Positions 4,771 through 6,253 of a stretch of 6,253 bases of DNA are shown here, piece by piece. Source of the stretch: Bacillota bacterium (GTDB lineage: Bacteria; Bacillota; Negativicutes; Veillonellales; Negativicoccaceae). The stretch covers positions 1 to 6,253 of the forward strand of contig JAEZZT010000135.1 in NCBI GenBank assembly GCA_023418435.1, read 5' to 3'. The first letter of the stretch is position 1, and each line of letters opens with the position of its first letter. The translations under genes and the position numbers were made by a program. The notes beneath the pieces are model-generated. The model did no database searches, was not told where the DNA came from, and saw only the letters and a program-made list of their open reading frames with translations.

Positions 4771-6253
4771 AGATACTTTTAGCGAAAGAAATGGGCTTTT
4801 GTTACGGCGTCAAAAGAGCGATTCAAATTGCCGAAAATAAAGGCAAGGAGGGCACTCCGGCGGTCACCTTGGGTCCTATTATTCATAATCCTCAAGTCGT
4901 TGCTTCTTTGGAGGATCAAGGTGTAGGACATGTCCAAGACTTGGATGAAATTCGCGAAGGAGCGGTAATTATCCGTTCGCATGGAGTGGGTCCCTCGTGC
5001 TATAATAAAGCTAGTGAAAAAAATTTAGAGATTATCGATGCCACTTGTCCTTTTGTGAAACGAGCACAACAGGAGGCGCATCGCTTGGTAAAAGAAGGTA
5101 AACAGGTCATTATCTTCGGGGAGAAAAATCATCCCGAGGTGCAGAGTATTGCACAATGGGCACTCGGCAAAGCTTTTGTAGCAGAAGGCTTGGCCGATTT
5201 GAGTGAGATCCCCGTTGCCGACCATGTGGCGATTGTTTCGCAAACCACTTTTTCCCAATCGCTGTTCCAACAAATGTTGGCGGCGGTCCAAGCGAAAGCC
5301 TCGCAAGTAGAAGTACAAAAAACCATTTGTAATGCTACGGCAGAGCGACAAAATGCAGTGCTTGAATTGACAAAGCAAGTGGACGTTGTCATTGTGATAG
5401 GAGGCAAAAACAGCGGAAACACTCGCCGTTTAGCTGAGCTCTCCAAACAGCAGGGGAAAACTACGTATCATATTGAAACGTCGGCAGAATTGCGTCGGGA
5501 GTGGTTTGCACCGTCGATGACGGTGGGAGTCACTGCAGGAGCTTCGACACCGGATTGGATAATCGAGGAGGTATTGTTGGCAATGGTTGACATGAACAAA
5601 ACGTTTGAAGAAATGGAAATGAATTACGACTTTCATAAAGGAAGCGTAGTGGAAGGTACAGTAGTGGCAATTACCGATGAAGAAGCATATGTTTCTTTTG
5701 GCTATAAGACGGAAGCAGTCTTACCCGCACGCGAGTATTCATTTCCTGCTCCCGAATCCATGAAAGATGTCTTGGCAGTAGGAGATACGGTCAAAGCACA
5801 AATTATTAATGCAGTTAAGGAAGATGGAACTATTTTTATTTCGAAGATTAAATTGGATCGCTTGGCAGATTGGGATATCGTAGAAGAAGCTCTTGCCAAA
5901 GATGAAGCTGTGGAATGTGAAGGTATTGAAGCTATTAAAGCAGGCCTTTTGGTTCAAATTCAATCTCTGCGCGGATTTATTCCTTTGTCACAAGGCGACC
6001 TTCGTTTTGTCCGCTCGCTTTCTTTCTTGGTGAACACTAAGTTCCCAGCAAAAGTGTTGGAAGTGGACCGCTTGAAAAATCGTTTGGTTTTAAGTCGTAA
6101 AGCCGTTTTAGAAGAACTTCGCGATGAAGAAATGGGTAATATGCAAGTGGCATTTGAAAATCAAACTGTCTTAACTGGCGTTGTCAAAAAGATTATGCCA
6201 TATGGTGCGTTTGTTGATGTTAACGGCATTGAAGGTTTGCTTCATATTTCCGA
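4767..6253 (+). CDS. ispH: IspH (HMBPP reductase) fused to ribosomal protein S1 domains, 3' truncated by window
   Basis: The frame is open from ATG 4767 to the right edge (495 complete codons seen). Residues 1-272 are IspH, the iron-sulfur enzyme that reduces HMBPP to IPP and DMAPP at the end of the MEP pathway. The three cluster cysteines are Cys12 (GFCYGV), Cys94 (DATCPFV) and Cys188 (ICNATAERQ). Substrate residues include His40, His72 (RSHGV), His122 and Glu124 (NHPEV), Ser216/Asn218 (NSGN) and Ser260 (GASTPDWII). From about 290 come S1 RNA-binding domains: one at ~290-362 (KGSVVEGTV), a divergent second at ~381-445 (LRGFIPLSQ), and a third starting ~466, cut by the edge in YGAFVDVNGIEGLLHIS. 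The start has GGAG 9 nt upstream and overlaps the plsC stop. Such ispH-rpsA fusions are known in clostridial and Negativicutes genomes. Both halves look functional, and the total number of S1 repeats is unknown. Confidence 0.93.
   Translation, partial: MKILLAKEMGFCYGVKRAIQIAENKGKEGTPAVTLGPIIHNPQVVASLEDQGVGHVQDLDEIREGAVIIRSHGVGPSCYNKASEKNLEIIDATCPFVKRAQQEAHRLVKEGKQVIIFGEKNHPEVQSIAQWALGKAFVAEGLADLSEIPVADHVAIVSQTTFSQSLFQQMLAAVQAKASQVEVQKTICNATAERQNAVLELTKQVDVVIVIGGKNSGNTRRLAELSKQQGKTTYHIETSAELRREWFAPSMTVGVTAGASTPDWIIEEVLLAMVDMNKTFEEMEMNYDFHKGSVVEGTVVAITDEEAYVSFGYKTEAVLPAREYSFPAPESMKDVLAVGDTVKAQIINAVKEDGTIFISKIKLDRLADWDIVEEALAKDEAVECEGIEAIKAGLLVQIQSLRGFIPLSQGDLRFVRSLSFLVNTKFPAKVLEVDRLKNRLVLSRKAVLEELRDEEMGNMQVAFENQTVLTGVVKKIMPYGAFVDVNGIEGLLHIS
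5565..5585 (+). promoter_or_regulatory. Possible internal ribosome binding site and start for a free S1 protein
   Basis: GAGGAGG (5565-5571), close to an ideal anti-16S sequence, lies 11 nt before an in-frame ATG at 5583 and 5 nt before an in-frame TTG at 5577. This is exactly where the IspH fold ends (WIIEEVLLAM) and the S1 linker begins. The bases also encode the conserved Glu-Glu-Val of the IspH C-terminus, so the match may be only a coding by-product. If used, it would give a separate S1 protein starting MVDMNKTFEEMEM. Confidence 0.35.

Noticed and set aside
5036..5445. Antisense open frames opposite the central ispH part
   Set aside because: They lie over the conserved IspH motifs (DATCPFV, NHPEV, ICNATAERQ) on the + strand and have no independent support.

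Overview
The window looks like a chromosomal housekeeping segment of a low-to-medium GC Gram-positive-lineage bacterium (Bacillota). The gene order scpA-scpB-rluB-HI0933 flavoprotein-cmk-plsC-ispH, with ispH fused in frame to ribosomal protein S1 domains, points to the Clostridia/Negativicutes side of the phylum. I lean towards Negativicutes, but from memory of gene order only. I see no mobile element, CRISPR array, tRNA or rRNA. All genes lie on the + strand.

Layout. Positions 1-208 hold the end of a small hydrophobic membrane protein of unknown function that enters from the left edge. A strong intrinsic terminator overlaps its stop codon (193-226). A short intergenic region follows, with an extended -10 promoter (TG-N-TATAAT, 282-290). 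From 333 to the right edge there is one uninterrupted gene train: scpA (333-1037), scpB (1034-1603), rluB (1542-2267), an HI0933/YhiN-family flavoprotein (2248-3501), cmk (3498-4205), plsC (4174-4770) and an ispH-S1 fusion (4767 to beyond 6253). All six junctions overlap, by 4, 62, 20, 4, 32 and 4 nt, so there is no intergenic base inside the train and translational coupling is likely.

Functions. ScpA and ScpB are the kleisin and winged-helix partners of the SMC condensin. RluB is a 23S rRNA pseudouridine synthase. The flavoprotein belongs to a family whose E. coli member has been linked to 23S rRNA dihydrouridine. Cmk phosphorylates CMP/dCMP. PlsC acylates lysophosphatidate. IspH makes IPP/DMAPP in the MEP isoprenoid pathway, and the S1 part is an RNA-binding translation factor. 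The operon therefore joins chromosome segregation, ribosome maturation/translation, nucleotide supply, and lipid/isoprenoid synthesis.

The most interesting points are the IspH-S1 fusion, a well-placed internal Shine-Dalgarno and in-frame ATG exactly at the fusion joint, a change in codon choice at that joint, and the ScpB tail written over the conserved start of RluB. I found no sign of an entirely new defence or mobile system; the window is mainly core genome.
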